Of a stretch of 64,000 bases of DNA, positions 1 through 9,189 are shown one piece after another. The DNA is from an uncultured Clostridia bacterium (GTDB lineage Bacteria > Bacillota > Clostridia > Lachnospirales > UBA5962): contig CAMLLW010000005.1 in assembly GCA_946481295.1 (NCBI GenBank), forward strand, positions 1 to 64,000. Reading direction: 5' to 3'. How positions within the stretch are numbered: the stretch's first letter is position 1; each line of letters opens with the position of its first letter. The position numbers and the translations under genes are program-made. The notes under the pieces are model-generated. The model saw only the letters and a program-made list of their open reading frames with translations. It did no database searches and was not told the origin of the DNA.

Positions 1-463
1 GCTGCATAGCTCCTTGCTGCATAATTCCCTGTTGCATAGCTCCTTGCTGCATAGTCCCTTGTTGTATAGTTCCTTGCTGCATAATTCCCTGTTGCATAGC
101 TCCTTGTTGTATGGCTCCTTGCTGCATGGCCCCTTGCTGAATAGTTCCTTGTTGTATAGTTCCTTGCTGCATAGCTCCCTGCTGCATGTTTCCTTGTTGC
201 ATAGTCCCTTGTGGTACTGCTCCTTGCTGCATACCTCTTTGTCTCATATTTTGTACAGAATTATTTTGTCTAATAAAATTAGGTGGAGTAAGAATATTTC
301 TTCTGTTTTGATAGTTATAGTTATAATTTTGTGAATTATTTGTAGCATTAATATTTCTATTCACATTATTAAAATTATTTTGGCTCATATTATTTTGATT
401 TCCATAATAGTTATTATTAAATCTATTATTGGCATTAATTTGCCAAAATCCATTTGGTGGCAT
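1..463 (-). CDS. Asn/Gln-rich protein with MQQG pentapeptide repeats (3' end outside window)
   Basis: The ATG at 463-461 follows a good ribosome binding site (AAAGGGGTG). The first 70 or so residues are rich in Asn, Tyr and Gln. From about base 250 down to the window edge the frame is an uninterrupted series of 15-base units encoding MQQG followed by A, T, I or N, roughly 16 copies. The C-terminus is off the window. No signal peptide or membrane segment is visible. Function is not recognised. Low-complexity Gln/Gly repeats in a spore former could be a coat or exosporium structural protein, which is inference. The high repeat identity suggests copy number could vary by slippage. Confidence 0.75.
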   Translation of the reverse strand, partial: MPPNGFWQINANNRFNNNYYGNQNNMSQNNFNNVNRNINATNNSQNYNYNYQNRRNILTPPNFIRQNNSVQNMRQRGMQQGAVPQGTMQQGNMQQGAMQQGTIQQGTIQQGAMQQGAIQQGAMQQGIMQQGTIQQGTMQQGAMQQGIMQQGAMQ

Positions 464-585
464 AAAAACACCCCTTTATAAATCACAAGCATATAATATA
501 TATACTAATATACTATTCTTAAAATATTATCTCTGTGCTTTTATAAAATTATATAAAAATATACTTATATTTATATATTTTATAT

Positions 586-1101
586 TTAATTTAATAAAGC
601 AGGATCTACTATTTCTATTGATTTTATTTTATTACCTTTAATTTGAATCCAAAAAGGTATTTTAATAGGATTATTATTTTTATCAAATATTAAATCCATA
701 AATTCTTGACGTCTTATTAAAGTAAATTTATTATCTTTATCTTTTTTTGTTGATATAAAATTTATTTTATTATTAATAATATCTAAATTAAAATTTTCTT
801 TATTAAATAAGTAAAATTTTGTTTTATTATCTATTTTAAAACTCTCAAATAAGTCATTAGAATCATAAACATAATATCCTTCTTTATTGTTTTTATCACT
901 AATAGATATACCTAAGTCTTTTAATCTTTCTGTATTTTGTTTTTTAATAACTTCTACTGTATTTATTTTTATATTATGATTATCATAAGACAAGATATAT
1001 GCAACTTTTGTTGCACGATCTACTATAGTATTTACTAAAATAATATGCACGCTTAATAATAAAGCTACAAAAAATAATAAAAAAATCATTATTCTTTTCA
1101 T
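586..1101 (-). CDS. Membrane-anchored protein of unknown function
   Basis: A 171-residue protein with one hydrophobic N-terminal segment (about residues 4-26) and a hydrophilic, Lys/Asn-rich remainder that would lie outside the membrane. The ATG follows GGAGAT. It starts 33 bases after the epimerase gene on the same strand with no clear terminator between, so it may be read through from the ascorbate operon, but nothing in the protein suggests sugar metabolism. The C-terminal part has a beta-rich look and ends in IKSIEIVDPALLN. I recognise no family. The 122 bases between its end and the repeat protein hold only AT-rich sequence. Confidence 0.7.
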   Translation of the reverse strand: MKRIMIFLLFFVALLLSVHIILVNTIVDRATKVAYILSYDNHNIKINTVEVIKKQNTERLKDLGISISDKNNKEGYYVYDSNDLFESFKIDNKTKFYLFNKENFNLDIINNKINFISTKKDKDNKFTLIRRQEFMDLIFDKNNNPIKIPFWIQIKGNKIKSIEIVDPALLN

Positions 1102-1134
1102 ATTAAATTTTATCTCCTTTTAAGTAAAATTTTA

Positions 1135-1830
1135 TTATATATTAATTTGCCCATAATAGGCATTTTTACCATGCTTTCTAAAATAATGTTTATCTAATAT
1201 TATATTTGGTATGCTTCTAACATTATTATTAATTAATTTTGTCATAATTGCCATTTTTGCAATTTCTTCTAATACAACAGCATTATGTAAAGCATCATAA
1301 CTATTTTCCCCCCATGTAAATGGACCATGATTTTTACAAAGTATTGCAGGAGTACTATTATAATCTTTATCTTTAAAATATTCTACTATTAATTTTCCAA
1401 TATTTTTTTCATATCCGTCATCAACTTCTTTTTTTGTTAAATTCCTTACGCATGGTACTTTTCCATAAATATAATCTGCGTGTGTAGTTCCATAACAAGG
1501 AATATCTTTTCCAGATTGAGCCCAACTAGTTGCAAAAGAAGAATGTGTATGTACTATTCCCCCAATATTATTAAATGATTTATATAATTCTAAGTGAGTT
1601 TCTGTATCTGAAGATGGATTATATTTACCTTCAATTTTATTTCCATCTAAATCTATTAATACCATATCATTAATACGAAGTTTTTCATATTCTATACCAC
1701 TTGGTTTAATTGCAAACATACCACTATCTCTATCAATTTCACTTGCATTACCCCAAGTAAATGTAACTAAATTATATTTTTGAAGCATAATATTTGATAT
1801 ATATGCTTTTTCTTTTAACCACTCTAACAT
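1135..1830 (-). CDS. ulaF: L-ribulose-5-phosphate 4-epimerase (UlaF/AraD/SgbE family)
   Basis: A 231-residue class II aldolase-family epimerase that interconverts L-ribulose 5-phosphate and D-xylulose 5-phosphate, the last step feeding ascorbate carbon into the pentose phosphate pathway. The zinc ligands are visible as HTH at residues 94-96 and His169 (KNHGPFTWG). Asp75 and Asp119 (THADY) match catalytic positions of the family, and a Tyr pair lies near the C-terminus. Length is normal and the start follows AGGAGG. It is the last recognisable gene of the operon beginning at ulaG. AraD, UlaF and SgbE cannot be separated by sequence alone; the neighbours argue for the ascorbate role. Confidence 0.9.
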   Translation of the reverse strand: MLEWLKEKAYISNIMLQKYNLVTFTWGNASEIDRDSGMFAIKPSGIEYEKLRINDMVLIDLDGNKIEGKYNPSSDTETHLELYKSFNNIGGIVHTHSSFATSWAQSGKDIPCYGTTHADYIYGKVPCVRNLTKKEVDDGYEKNIGKLIVEYFKDKDYNSTPAILCKNHGPFTWGENSYDALHNAVVLEEIAKMAIMTKLINNNVRSIPNIILDKHYFRKHGKNAYYGQINI

Positions 1831-1850
1831 ATATAAATCCTCCTATTTTT

Positions 1851-2900
1851 TTAAATAGTACTGTACATAACAATTTCATTAATTTCTCTATTACAAGAAA
1901 CTAAAATATCTTTATTATTTCTTACAAATTTAAAAACATTTGTTGAGCCAACGTTTTTATCTATAGTTTCTGTAACATAATTATTTGTTTCATTATCAAA
2001 AGTAAATCTAATAATATCTTTATTTCCATCTCTATGTCCAATAATTACAGATTGTTTTCCCCATAACATTCCTCCAAAAATAGCATGAGAAAATTCTAGT
2101 GGTTTTTCATATTGATATATTTTTTTAAATTTACCATCATAATTTTTAAATATTGATATTTCATTACCATGAAAAGGAGAAATTGTAACAAGTTCTTCTT
2201 TTCCATCATTATCGATATCTAATAAAACACAATCACTTGTAGGTAAATCTAAAATTTGTTTTATATGCCAATTATCATCTTTACTTTCGGGAGGTTGAAA
2301 TAAATATATTCCATTATCACTTGAAATTAAACTTGAAGGTATTCCATTTTGATTTATTCTATAATAACCATGATTTTTAAATAGTTTATCTTCTTTAATT
2401 TCTTTTAATTTTATATTATATTCTATATTAGATTTATCTATATTATTAGGAAGAATAGCTGAGTACACTTTACCAGATGTAGACCAATCATCTTTATATT
2501 TATGATCTGATTTTAAAGTGCATATTATAAGATGAATATTTCCTCTATATTGGATTAAATCAAACCTATGTATATGTGGCATTTTTATAAATGTATTTAC
2601 ATTCCAATTATTATTTTCATCTGGGGTAACAATAACTATTTCTGAATTTATAGAATCATTAGGAGAATAAAATTTTTGTGTAGATAAAAATATTCCATTA
2701 GTATTTGGCCATTGAATCATAGACATAACACCACCAGGTTTATCCCATATAGTTTCTTTTAGATTGCCATATTCATCAAACATTAAACATTTATCATTTT
2801 TTTCTGATGCTACTAAAATATATTTTCTTCTATTGTAATCAAGAGAAGTCATAGAATAACATTTATATAAATGGCCTATAACTTGTTTATGTATTTTCAT
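1851..2900 (-). CDS. FG-GAP/VCBS-like beta-propeller protein in ascorbate operon
   Basis: A protein of about 349 residues made of repeated beta-strand blades. The clearest blade contains LLDIDNDGKEELVTISP, an FG-GAP/VCBS-type calcium-loop motif. No signal peptide, so it is probably cytoplasmic. I chose the ATG at 2900 because the GTG four codons upstream overlaps the AGGAGTGG ribosome binding site. It sits between ulaB and the epimerase, where ulaD and ulaE lie in E. coli, but resembles neither. It might bind or modify a sugar-acid intermediate, perhaps like a lactonase or isomerase, but no catalytic signature can be named. Function unassigned. Confidence 0.75.
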   Translation of the reverse strand: MKIHKQVIGHLYKCYSMTSLDYNRRKYILVASEKNDKCLMFDEYGNLKETIWDKPGGVMSMIQWPNTNGIFLSTQKFYSPNDSINSEIVIVTPDENNNWNVNTFIKMPHIHRFDLIQYRGNIHLIICTLKSDHKYKDDWSTSGKVYSAILPNNIDKSNIEYNIKLKEIKEDKLFKNHGYYRINQNGIPSSLISSDNGIYLFQPPESKDDNWHIKQILDLPTSDCVLLDIDNDGKEELVTISPFHGNEISIFKNYDGKFKKIYQYEKPLEFSHAIFGGMLWGKQSVIIGHRDGNKDIIRFTFDNETNNYVTETIDKNVGSTNVFKFVRNNKDILVSCNREINEIVMYSTI

Positions 2901-2950
2901 TATTAAAACCACTCCTAAATTTTATTCTTAATTTTTATAAATTTTAATTA

Positions 2951-2972
2951 GGAGATATATATTTATATCTCC
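2951..2972 (-). other. Intercistronic hairpin after ulaB
   Basis: A perfect 9-bp stem (GGAGATATA / TATATCTCC) with a 4-base loop lies 26 bases past the ulaB stop. On the minus strand it is followed by TAATTAAAATTT rather than a T run, so it looks more like an mRNA-stabilising or processing hairpin than a terminator. It could set a lower level of the downstream enzymes relative to the transporter. Confidence 0.45.
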
Positions 2973-2997
2973 CATTGTCTGTGATTTTATTTATATA

Positions 2998-3291
2998 CTA
3001 AATAAATTTATGCTCTATTAATTTTTCCTTTATTTCACTTTGTGAAAGAATATTTCTAAGCCCTATTACTAATTTACCTTTTTTTTCTTCTTCTACAAAA
3101 AATCTAACAAAATTTTGAGAACAAAATATTACATCAAATTGTGATGCTATTGATTTTGCTTCTGATAAAGGACAGTGATGTATCTTAGTTGAATTAATAT
3201 TATTTTCTGCAAGAACTTTTTGTAAAGCCATTTTCATCATCATACTAGAACCTGCTCCATTAGCACAACAAACTAAAAAACTTTTAGACAC
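2998..3291 (-). CDS. ulaB: Ascorbate-specific PTS EIIB component
   Basis: A small phosphocarrier that takes phosphate from EIIA and passes it to ascorbate during transport through UlaA. The N-terminus reads FLVCCANGAGSSMMMKM, closely matching the phospho-cysteine loop of E. coli UlaB. From the GTG at 3291 the active cysteine is Cys9, as in E. coli. That start has AGAAGG at good spacing, while the GTG at 3300 lies inside the ribosome binding site. Length (97 residues) is normal. The gene follows ulaA by 27 bases. Confidence 0.9.
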   Translation of the reverse strand: MSKSFLVCCANGAGSSMMMKMALQKVLAENNINSTKIHHCPLSEAKSIASQFDVIFCSQNFVRFFVEEEKKGKLVIGLRNILSQSEIKEKLIEHKFI

Positions 3292-3318
3292 AATAAACAC
3301 CTTCTATTTTTTTAAATT

Positions 3319-4785
3319 TTATATTTTATTTTTTAAATTTTTATATTTTTCAAAGTCTTCTGTTATTAGAAAATAACCTTCTTTATCTAATCTATATTGA
3401 ATTTGTGGGATAAATAAAAGGAATAATACGATAATAAAAATACCTAAATAACTTCCAATTTTCATTACTCCAGTCATAACTGGCCAAACTAATGCCCAAT
3501 CCCACATTCCTAAATAACCACCATAAACAGCCATACCAACCCATCCAGCAATTAATGCAGATCCAAAAACTTGACAGATACCTGATATAAACGGAAGTAT
3601 TAAACTTGCTTTTAATCCTCCTTTTTCATTTGCAAAAACTGCTATTGTAGCATTATCAAAAAATACAGGAACAAAGCCACATATTACAAGTACTGGGCTT
3701 TTTAATATTATTAATGCAATAATAGCTAAAATTTGTCCTGCAAATCCAGCTAAAAATCCTATAGGTATTGCATTAGAAGATCCAAAACCATATATAACAG
3801 CACAATCTACACCTGGAACTGACCCAGGCAGTATTTTTTCTGCAATTCCTTGAAATGATTGAGTTAACTCTGAAACAAATATTCGTACTCCTAATTGTAA
3901 AATACTTAAATAGACACCAAAATACAAACATGTTTCAATAGTATAAAATATCATGCTTTGTCCTTCTTTTAAAAAATTTTCCTGTATAAGATAATCTTTA
4001 CCTAATATTGCAAGAATACTACCAAAAAAAGCTAACATTAAGATAGATGTACAGATCATATTATCATTAAATATAGACATAAATCCTGGTAATTTGAAAT
4101 CATCTATTTTTTTATTTTTCTTATTACCAAAAAATTTTTCTGCTATCCATGAATTTATTGCAATTCCAAACATTTGTTGATGTGCAATACAAAATCCTCC
4201 ACCATCTGTTAGCTCTTGACATGGTTTAATTGTTAAATTTGAGCCTACAGCCCAATATAAACCTAAAATTAAAGCCATAACTATAAGTATCCCTATATTA
4301 TTATTTATTAAAAATGGGCAAGCAAATAATATCAACCAATATGCTGTTGCTGATTGTTGAACTTGTACATGTCCTGTTGTAAATAAAGAACGTAACTTTG
4401 TTATTTTTCTAAATCGTACTAATAATATATTTATAATAAATGCAATTAATAATAGTATCATTACATTTCCAAAATCTTTTCCAAAGACTTCTTTAACTCC
4501 TGATGTAACTGCATTTTGACCAAAATAAGGATCTATTACCATAGCACTCATATTAAAGCGATTTTTTAGTCCTACTAATACTGGTCTAAAATTATTAACT
4601 AAGCCTGCAGAACCAACTGATAAAATTAAATATCCAACGATTGCTTTAATACTTCCTGCTAAAACTTCATACCAATGTTTATTTAATAATATATAACCTA
4701 TAGTTACAATTAATCCAATCATAAATGCCGGCTTTTGTAATATATTAATTGCAAAATACGTCCAACATTTCATTAGGATATCCAT
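3319..4785 (-). CDS. ulaA: Ascorbate-specific PTS EIIC permease
   Basis: The 488-residue integral membrane permease of the ascorbate phosphotransferase system (SgaT/UlaA family). Many hydrophobic helices are spread over the whole length. Family-specific stretches include GYILLNKHWYEVLAGSIKA near the N-terminus, LTTGH-type sequence SLFTTGHVQVQQ, and ELTDGGGFCIAHQQMF, the region lining the substrate site in UlaA. The start follows AAAGGAAG. It lies between ulaC and ulaB, so EIIA, EIIC and EIIB are consecutive. Confidence 0.93.
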   Translation of the reverse strand: MDILMKCWTYFAINILQKPAFMIGLIVTIGYILLNKHWYEVLAGSIKAIVGYLILSVGSAGLVNNFRPVLVGLKNRFNMSAMVIDPYFGQNAVTSGVKEVFGKDFGNVMILLLIAFIINILLVRFRKITKLRSLFTTGHVQVQQSATAYWLILFACPFLINNNIGILIVMALILGLYWAVGSNLTIKPCQELTDGGGFCIAHQQMFGIAINSWIAEKFFGNKKNKKIDDFKLPGFMSIFNDNMICTSILMLAFFGSILAILGKDYLIQENFLKEGQSMIFYTIETCLYFGVYLSILQLGVRIFVSELTQSFQGIAEKILPGSVPGVDCAVIYGFGSSNAIPIGFLAGFAGQILAIIALIILKSPVLVICGFVPVFFDNATIAVFANEKGGLKASLILPFISGICQVFGSALIAGWVGMAVYGGYLGMWDWALVWPVMTGVMKIGSYLGIFIIVLFLLFIPQIQYRLDKEGYFLITEDFEKYKNLKNKI

Positions 4786-4807
4786 TTAAATATCAGCTTC
4801 CTTTCTG

Positions 4808-5263
4808 CTATTTATCAATAAATTTTTTTTGTATAGATAATAAATCCTCCTTATTTTTTGCTTCTAATAATTTATTAACTATATTTTCATTCATTAAAAT
4901 TTCTGATAATCTAGAAATATTATTTAAATGTTCATTTGCATTACATGATGCTATAGTAAAAAAAATTTGTACTGGTTTTTCTGTATTATTATCTATAAAA
5001 TTTACTGGCTTTTCTAATTTCATAAAAGCAACTTCTGTCTTTTTTACTTTATTATTTAATTTATAATGGGGTATTGCTACAAGTGGCATAATTACTATAT
5101 ATGGTCCATAAAGTTCTATGCATTTAATAATTTCTTCTTTATAATTTTTTTCTATACTATTATCTAATTCTAATACTTCACAGCTCATAGCAATAGCTTC
5201 TTTCCAATTACTAGCTTCTTTAGCAAATTTAAAATGTTTTTTTTCTACTAATTCTTTTAACAT
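4808..5263 (-). CDS. ulaC: Ascorbate-specific PTS EIIA component
   Basis: A 151-residue EIIA of the mannitol/fructose superfamily, which accepts phosphate from HPr and gives it to UlaB. The motif GPYIVIMPLVAIPHYKL places the phosphorylated histidine at residue 66 and is typical of the UlaC branch. The start follows AAGGTG. It is 22 bases upstream of ulaA and downstream of ulaG. Confidence 0.9.
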   Translation of the reverse strand: MLKELVEKKHFKFAKEASNWKEAIAMSCEVLELDNSIEKNYKEEIIKCIELYGPYIVIMPLVAIPHYKLNNKVKKTEVAFMKLEKPVNFIDNNTEKPVQIFFTIASCNANEHLNNISRLSEILMNENIVNKLLEAKNKEDLLSIQKKFIDK

Positions 5264-5285
5264 ATAATCACCTTACTAATAAGTT

Positions 5286-6377
5286 TTATAGCATTGATTT
5301 AAATGGTATATTTTGGGGGTTATCAAAACAATCTTCAAAACCTCTTCTATGATGATATATTTTTTTATTTATATCTGTAGGATATATATATTTACCTCCT
5401 ACTTCCCAGAAAAAAGGATGAAATTTATAATCTAAAGCATCTTTTTTCATTTTATATAAAACATCAATTTCATTAATATTTGCCATAAAATTAGTCCATA
5501 CATCATGATGAATAGGAATTACAACTTTGCATCTTAATGCTTCTGCCATTCTTAAAATATCAACAGATGTCATTTTATCTGCCATACCAATAGGATTTTC
5601 TCCGTAAGAACCAAATGCTACATCTATATCATAATCTTTACCATGCTTAGCAAAGTATATTGAATAATGAGAATCTCCACTATGATATACATTACCTCCA
5701 GATGTTTTAATTAAATAATTTACAGCTTTACTATCCATATCTGTTGGACATTTCCCTGTAATGTCTTCTTCACTATCTGTTGTAACAAGACAAGTTCTAT
5801 CAAAAGAATCCAAACATATAATTTCAATATCTTTAATTTTTATTACATCACCAGGTTTTACTATTTTGCATCTATCTTCTGGTACACCCCATTTTATCCA
5901 TGTTTCAACAGATTTTAATGGTCCTATAAATGGTACAAATATTTCTTTACCATTTTCATCAGTAGTTGTTATTTTACTTTTTATCACATGTGATGCATAT
6001 TCTGGACTCATATGATCTTGATGATAATGCGTGGCTAATACTGCGTCTACTTTTTTAATAGCAAATGGATCAATAACAAAAGGAATTGCTCTTAAATTTG
6101 GTTGCATATTTCTTGCTCCACACATATTTGCCATTTGATGTCCTTTGGCCATTTTTCCATTGCCATGTGTTCTTTTTCCACTACCACACCATAAATCTAT
6201 TGTAATATCACATCCACCAGCAGTTTTTAACCATATACCTGTACATCCTAACCACCACATAGCAATAGTATTTGGTATTACTTTTTCATTTTCAATTTCT
6301 TCATTTAACCATGTTCCCCATTCTGGAAAACTATTCATAATCCAACTTTCTCTTGTAATTTCATCAATTTTACTCAT
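5286..6377 (-). CDS. ulaG: L-ascorbate-6-phosphate lactonase
   Basis: A 363-residue metallo-beta-lactamase-fold enzyme that opens the lactone ring of L-ascorbate 6-phosphate to 3-keto-L-gulonate 6-phosphate in the cytoplasm. It is collinear with E. coli UlaG from [13 protein letters not shown] to the C-terminus. The metal motif is THYHQDH, and SGDSHYS and PIHHDVW supply further ligands. The ATG at 6377 follows AGGGGGTT; a longer in-frame extension to 6410 lacks a matching site and is not in homologues. It is the first gene of the ula operon. I find no clear sigma-A promoter or adjacent regulator gene. Confidence 0.94.
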   Translation of the reverse strand: MSKIDEITRESWIMNSFPEWGTWLNEEIENEKVIPNTIAMWWLGCTGIWLKTAGGCDITIDLWCGSGKRTHGNGKMAKGHQMANMCGARNMQPNLRAIPFVIDPFAIKKVDAVLATHYHQDHMSPEYASHVIKSKITTTDENGKEIFVPFIGPLKSVETWIKWGVPEDRCKIVKPGDVIKIKDIEIICLDSFDRTCLVTTDSEEDITGKCPTDMDSKAVNYLIKTSGGNVYHSGDSHYSIYFAKHGKDYDIDVAFGSYGENPIGMADKMTSVDILRMAEALRCKVVIPIHHDVWTNFMANINEIDVLYKMKKDALDYKFHPFFWEVGGKYIYPTDINKKIYHHRRGFEDCFDNPQNIPFKSML

Positions 6378-6504
6378 ATTGTAACCCCCTATATAAATAT
6401 GAAATATCAATATGCTTTTTATAATTATATAAGCACATACAAAGTTACTATATATTTTTATGCAGTTTATATTTACTTTTATGATAGAAATTATTATTAG
6501 AAAA

Positions 6505-6538
6505 ATAAAAAAGTAAATCTCATATAAGATTTACTTTT
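6505..6538 (-). terminator. Rho-independent terminator of queA
   Basis: Immediately after the queA stop the minus strand forms AGTAAATCT / AGATTTACT with a 6-base loop, followed by TTTTTTATTTTT. Confidence 0.85.
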
Positions 6539-7561
6539 TTATTTTATAAACATTGCATCACCAAAACTAAAAAATCTATATTCATTTTTTATTGCTTCAT
6601 TATATGCATTTAAAATATTTTCTCTAGAAGAAAGTGCAGAAACAAGCATTATTAATGTTGATTCTGGTAAATGAAAATTAGTAATTAAACAATCTACAAT
6701 TTTAAATTTATATCCAGGATATATAAAAATATTTGTAAATCCACTATTAGAATATACTTTTCCATCTTCTTTGGCACAAGATTCTAAAGTTCTACAACTT
6801 GTAGTTCCAACAGCTATAATTCTTCCTCCTGATTCCTTAGTATCATTTATAATTTTTGCTTGATCTTCTTGTAATACAAAGTATTCTGAATGCATTTTAT
6901 GATTAAGAATATTTTCTTCTTTAACAGGTCTAAATGTTCCTAACCCTACATGTAATGTTAAGTATGCTATTTTAACCCCTTTATTTTTTAATTCTTCTAA
7001 TAATTCGTTAGTAAAATGTAAACCAGCTGTAGGAGCTGCTACAGATCCTTCTTCTTTAGCATAAACAGTTTGATATCTATATTTATCTTCTAATTTTTCT
7101 TTAATATAATGTGGTAAAGGCATATCTCCTAATTTATCTAATATTTCCTCGAAAATACCTTCATATTTAAATTCTACAATTCTATTACCTTCATCAACAA
7201 TTTCTTGTACTACAGCAGTTAAAATACCATCTCCAAAAATTACTTGATCTCCTACTTTTGCTTTCCTACCTGGTTTAACAAGACATTCCCATTTATCTTT
7301 TTCTATTCTTTTTAAAAGAAGAATTTCCACTGCTCCTCCAGTTTTTTTATGTCCAATAAGTCTAGCTGGTATAACTTTAGTATTATTTAAAACTAAACAA
7401 TCTCCTTCATTTATATTCTCAATTATATTTTTAAATTTTGTATGTTCTAATTCTCCTGTTTTTTTATCCATTATTAATAATTTAGATGAAGATCTATCTT
7501 TTAATGGAGTTTGTGCTATTAATCTTTCTGGTAAATCAAAATAAAAATCATGTTTATTCAT
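6539..7561 (-). CDS. queA: S-adenosylmethionine:tRNA ribosyltransferase-isomerase
   Basis: A 340-residue enzyme that moves the ribosyl part of S-adenosylmethionine onto 7-aminomethyl-7-deazaguanine in tRNA to make epoxyqueuosine. Family landmarks are [48 protein letters not shown] and the C-terminal [16 protein letters not shown]. Length is normal. The start follows AAGGAGA. It is 18 bases downstream of spoIID on the same strand, an arrangement common in Clostridia; the usual neighbour tgt is not present. Confidence 0.95.
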   Translation of the reverse strand: MNKHDFYFDLPERLIAQTPLKDRSSSKLLIMDKKTGELEHTKFKNIIENINEGDCLVLNNTKVIPARLIGHKKTGGAVEILLLKRIEKDKWECLVKPGRKAKVGDQVIFGDGILTAVVQEIVDEGNRIVEFKYEGIFEEILDKLGDMPLPHYIKEKLEDKYRYQTVYAKEEGSVAAPTAGLHFTNELLEELKNKGVKIAYLTLHVGLGTFRPVKEENILNHKMHSEYFVLQEDQAKIINDTKESGGRIIAVGTTSCRTLESCAKEDGKVYSNSGFTNIFIYPGYKFKIVDCLITNFHLPESTLIMLVSALSSRENILNAYNEAIKNEYRFFSFGDAMFIK

Positions 7562-7579
7562 TTATAAAATCTCCTTAGT

Positions 7580-9094
7580 TTATCTAACTTCTATATCTTT
7601 ATAATAAAATTTTAATATTTGTTCAAAATTAAAACCTAATTCTGCCATATTTTTAGCTCCATATTGGCTCATACCTACACCATGGCCCCATCCTTTTCCT
7701 TTAATTATAATTTTATTCCCAATTATATTACTAGTGTCATTTATATTTTGTTGTAAATTAGAAAAGTCAATTTTTTCAACTTTTTTATTTGTTTGAACAT
7801 TTATTTGATTATTGTTTAGTCTAGTTTTATTTTTATTATCTAACATAAATATATTTTCTGAATTTATATCATATATATCATCTTTTGATAAAATAAAAAT
7901 TTTATTATTATAAGTTTTTTTATTATCTGTATTAGATATAATAAAATTTCTACTTTTTAGTGATCCTTCTTTAGAAAAATTAAAAAAAGTTCTAATATTT
8001 TCTTTTTCCAAAGTATAAGTACCTTTTGTTCCTACAATAGTAAGTTTATTTACACGATTGTTATTTAAATCAGAAATTTTAATATTAGTTATATCTCCTA
8101 TATCTATTCCTTTATTTTTTAATGCATTTTTTATTTCTTCAAAACTGAAAACTCTTTCCCACTCTAAATATTCTTTTTCATATGGATCTTCTATACCTTT
8201 TAAATAAGGTTCTGATTCTAACCAAATATCTTCAGAATTTTCAGTATTACCACCACTTGATGAAAAGAAAGTTGCATTTATTACTTTTCCTCCATAGTAT
8301 GCCATAATTCCTTTTGTGCTATCTACAGCTAATATAGATTGGGGAGATTCTCCATTAACTCCAGTATAAACTTGATAGCTGTCATTATCATAAAATTCAT
8401 AATTTTTATTATTAGATGCATTTTTATTAAATTCTGTGTAACTTCTTGATGCAATAGCTTGAGCCTTTAAAGCTTCTTCATTCCAAGAAGGTGACATTTC
8501 AGAAGAAACTACACTATATAAATATTCTTCTATATCCACAGTATTTATAACTGTAAATGAAGAATTATGTATTTCAAAACTTATACTTCCTCTATATTTT
8601 TTATTATTTAAGTTTAAAAAATCATTTTCTATAGATTTTATATAAAGATTATTGTCATTATCTAAAATTATCGTTTCATTATCAGATTGTAATTGTAACC
8701 TTGGTTTATTTTCTACAAAGTTATATCCATTTTGATTTTTGAAAAAAATTTTAAAATTATTATTACTTGTATAACATATAACTGCATTTGCATTCTTTTG
8801 TTTATATAGATTTAACGCTTCTTTAGCTTGATCATAGTTACTAAAATTTTCATTTGCCGTTGAATAACTATTATTATCTATTTTTAGAACAAAATTATTT
8901 TTAGAATTTAAATTTATTATACTGTTATTTAAGTCATTGCCTATTAATAAAAATTTATTATTAAGTGTTAATTCCGATATATCTTTATAATTAGATATTA
9001 AAGCTACTTTTATAAAATCATTAGCATATACTAGGTGATTATTATAGAATAAACTTACTAAAAATAAAAAACATATAAAAAATTTACTTTTCAA
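7580..9094 (-). CDS. spoIID: SpoIID/LytB-domain protein, stage II sporulation protein D
   Basis: SpoIID is the lytic transglycosylase of the DMP engulfment machine, anchored in the mother-cell membrane. An N-terminal signal or anchor segment (residues 4-24) is visible. The conserved core is in two parts: SSEMSPSWNEEALKAQAIAS with the catalytic Glu region and FFSSSGGNTENSEDIW, then GWGHGVGMSQYGAKNMAELG at the C-terminus. At 504 residues it is longer than typical SpoIID (about 340); the extra sequence is about 140 Asn-rich residues before the core and an insertion between the two core parts. The TTG start follows AGGAGGGAATTACA. It could instead be another LytB-family paralogue, but the queA neighbour supports SpoIID. 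Confidence 0.85.
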   Translation of the reverse strand: MKSKFFICFLFLVSLFYNNHLVYANDFIKVALISNYKDISELTLNNKFLLIGNDLNNSIINLNSKNNFVLKIDNNSYSTANENFSNYDQAKEALNLYKQKNANAVICYTSNNNFKIFFKNQNGYNFVENKPRLQLQSDNETIILDNDNNLYIKSIENDFLNLNNKKYRGSISFEIHNSSFTVINTVDIEEYLYSVVSSEMSPSWNEEALKAQAIASRSYTEFNKNASNNKNYEFYDNDSYQVYTGVNGESPQSILAVDSTKGIMAYYGGKVINATFFSSSGGNTENSEDIWLESEPYLKGIEDPYEKEYLEWERVFSFEEIKNALKNKGIDIGDITNIKISDLNNNRVNKLTIVGTKGTYTLEKENIRTFFNFSKEGSLKSRNFIISNTDNKKTYNNKIFILSKDDIYDINSENIFMLDNKNKTRLNNNQINVQTNKKVEKIDFSNLQQNINDTSNIIGNKIIIKGKGWGHGVGMSQYGAKNMAELGFNFEQILKFYYKDIEVR

Positions 9095-9110
9095 TGTAAT
9101 TCCCTCCTTA

Positions 9111-9164
9111 CCAAATTTAATATATTAATGTATTTTATGCTATAATATATTAAAGAAAATTTGG
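9111..9164. promoter_or_regulatory. Long inverted repeat in divergent promoter region
   Basis: Between the divergent spoIID and phosphatase genes, CCAAATTT plus AATATATTA on the left is mirrored by TAATATATT and AAATTTGG on the right. The right arm contains a TATAAT-like element at 9141-9146. It could be an operator shared by both genes. No regulator can be named. Confidence 0.4.
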
Positions 9165-9189
9165 CCAAATGTAAAGGGGGATTCTATAA

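Noticed and set aside
1-250. CRISPR-like direct repeats
   Set aside because: Units are 15 bases without spacers and keep a reading frame, so this is a coding tandem repeat.
14-334. Plus-strand ORF of Leu/His/Ser repeats
   Set aside because: It is the antisense reading of the MQQG repeats; the minus frame has a ribosome binding site and a non-repetitive N-terminus.
429-641. Plus-strand ORF of 70 codons
   Set aside because: Very hydrophobic AT-rich reading with no ribosome binding site, antisense to the start of the repeat protein and the end of the next gene.
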